A DNA stretch of 13,983 nucleotides from an uncultured Pseudomonas sp. (GTDB lineage Bacteria > Pseudomonadota > Gammaproteobacteria > Pseudomonadales > Pseudomonadaceae): positions 1 to 13,983 of the forward strand of contig CALUCI010000150.1 of assembly GCA_943914515.1 (NCBI GenBank), given 5' to 3'. How positions within the stretch are numbered: the first letter of the stretch is position 1; every line of letters starts with the position of its first letter. Below, in pieces: positions 13,718-13,983 of this stretch. The notes under the pieces were generated by a model, which worked only from the letters and a program-made list of their open reading frames with translations, had not been told where the DNA came from and ran no database searches. Made by a program: the position numbers and the translations under genes.

Positions 13718-13752
13718 AAAAAACCTCCAGTGCTTGCGCATCTGGAGGTTTT
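13718..13752. terminator. Bidirectional intrinsic terminator between DUF1285 gene and tRNA-Asn
   Basis: AAAACCTCCAG (13720-13730) pairs perfectly with CTGGAGGTTTT (13742-13752) around an 11-base loop. The + strand exit has four T and the - strand exit six (A-tract 13718-13723). It ends the + strand lipoprotein/DUF1285 transcript and the - strand tRNA transcript, and is stronger for the tRNA. Confidence 0.9.
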
Positions 13753-13759
13753 CAGTATT

Positions 13760-13835
13760 TGGCTCCGCGACCTGGACTCGAACCAGGGACCCAATGATTA
13801 ACAGTCATTTGCTCTACCGACTGAGCTATCGCGGA
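13760..13835 (-). tRNA. tRNA-Asn (anticodon GTT)
   Basis: A 76-base complete tRNA with encoded CCA. Acceptor arms TCCGCGA and TCGCGGA pair fully, the D arm is GCTCAGTCGGTAGAGC, the T loop contains GGTTCGAGTCC, and the anticodon loop is ACTGTTAATC with GTT at 13802-13800. G is the discriminator base, as usual for Asn. It lies downstream of, and in the same direction as, the aminotransferase gene at the window end, and the terminator at 13718-13752 follows it. tRNA genes are common integration sites, but no duplicated 3' end was seen here. Confidence 0.97.
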
Positions 13836-13861
13836 ATCTGGGCGGTATCTTACTGATTGCT

Positions 13862-13884
13862 AAGGGGAAGTCAAGCCTCCCCTT
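13862..13884 (-). other. Hairpin between the C-terminal aminotransferase gene and tRNA-Asn
   Basis: AAGGGGA (13862-13868) pairs with TCCCCTT (13878-13884), seven pairs around a 9-base loop, 15 bases after the aminotransferase stop on the - strand. No T-run follows on either strand, so it is an RNA-stabilising or processing structure rather than a clear terminator. Read-through into the tRNA is possible. Confidence 0.45.
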
Positions 13885-13899
13885 GGCAAAAACCGCTTT

Positions 13900-13983
13900 T
13901 TACAGCACTTCGACGATCGCCTTGGTGACGACGTGGATGTTGCTCTGGTTCAGCGTGGCCACGCAGATGCGACCGGTATCCAG
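13900..13983 (-). CDS. Aspartate/aromatic amino acid aminotransferase, C-terminal end only
   Basis: Only the last 27 codons and the stop are inside the window; the gene continues past its right edge. The peptide LDTGRICVATLNQSNIHVVTKAIVEVL fits the end of class I aminotransferases of the AspC/TyrB kind, where (V/L)xxGRxxxAxLN...xxxxAI is the usual C-terminus. An aromatic amino acid aminotransferase next to tRNA-Asn is the common Pseudomonas arrangement. The specificity cannot be judged from this fragment. Confidence 0.8.
   Translation of the reverse strand: MDTGRICVATLNQSNIHVVTKAIVEVL

Noticed and set aside
13760..13835. tRNA-Asn as an attachment site for an integrated element
   Set aside because: No integrase gene and no repeated tRNA 3' end is seen on either side within the window.
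1..13983. CRISPR arrays, insertion sequences and prophage genes
   Set aside because: No regularly spaced repeats, transposase motifs or terminal inverted repeats were found; codon use is uniform across the window.

Overview
The window is a chromosomal segment of a Pseudomonas species. Evidence: the gene order rpmF-plsX-fabD-fabG-acpP-fabF-pabC-mltG-tmk-holB...tatD, the high-GC third codon positions, and the small RNA gene rgsA (P16) downstream of tatD. The species cannot be fixed from this stretch; the proteins look like those of the fluorescens/putida/syringae side of the genus rather than a distant relative.

Region 1 (1-9266, all + strand) is a long housekeeping cluster. It holds ribosomal protein bL32, the phosphate acyltransferase PlsX, the core type II fatty acid synthesis genes (fabD, fabG, acpP, fabF), aminodeoxychorismate lyase (pabC), the lytic transglycosylase MltG, thymidylate kinase, the clamp-loader delta prime subunit (holB) and a TatD-family nuclease. 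Most junctions are tight or overlapping. The three roomy ones (before fabD, before acpP, after acpP) carry a palindrome, a probable promoter and structured leader, and an intrinsic terminator. The pilZ gene that normally sits between holB and tatD in Pseudomonas is absent: the two genes are only 43 bases apart.

Region 2 (9267-9488) is the intergenic stretch carrying rgsA on the - strand, with a 5' hairpin, a C-rich single-stranded centre and a strong terminator. Its centre is complementary to the ribosome binding site of acpP, 6 kb away in the same window, which matches what is known of RgsA repressing acpP in P. aeruginosa.

Region 3 (9489-11333) has a class V aminotransferase of unknown substrate on the - strand, divergent from a TetR-family regulator across only 72 bases with overlapping candidate -10 elements.

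Region 4 (11446-13665, + strand) has a MoaA-family radical SAM enzyme, a DUF4823-type lipoprotein and a DUF1285 protein. It ends at a bidirectional terminator shared with a - strand tRNA-Asn(GTT). The last 84 bases hold the C-terminus of an aspartate/aromatic amino acid aminotransferase on the - strand. No insertion sequence, prophage, CRISPR array or integration junction was seen. No gene-free stretch exceeds 300 bases.
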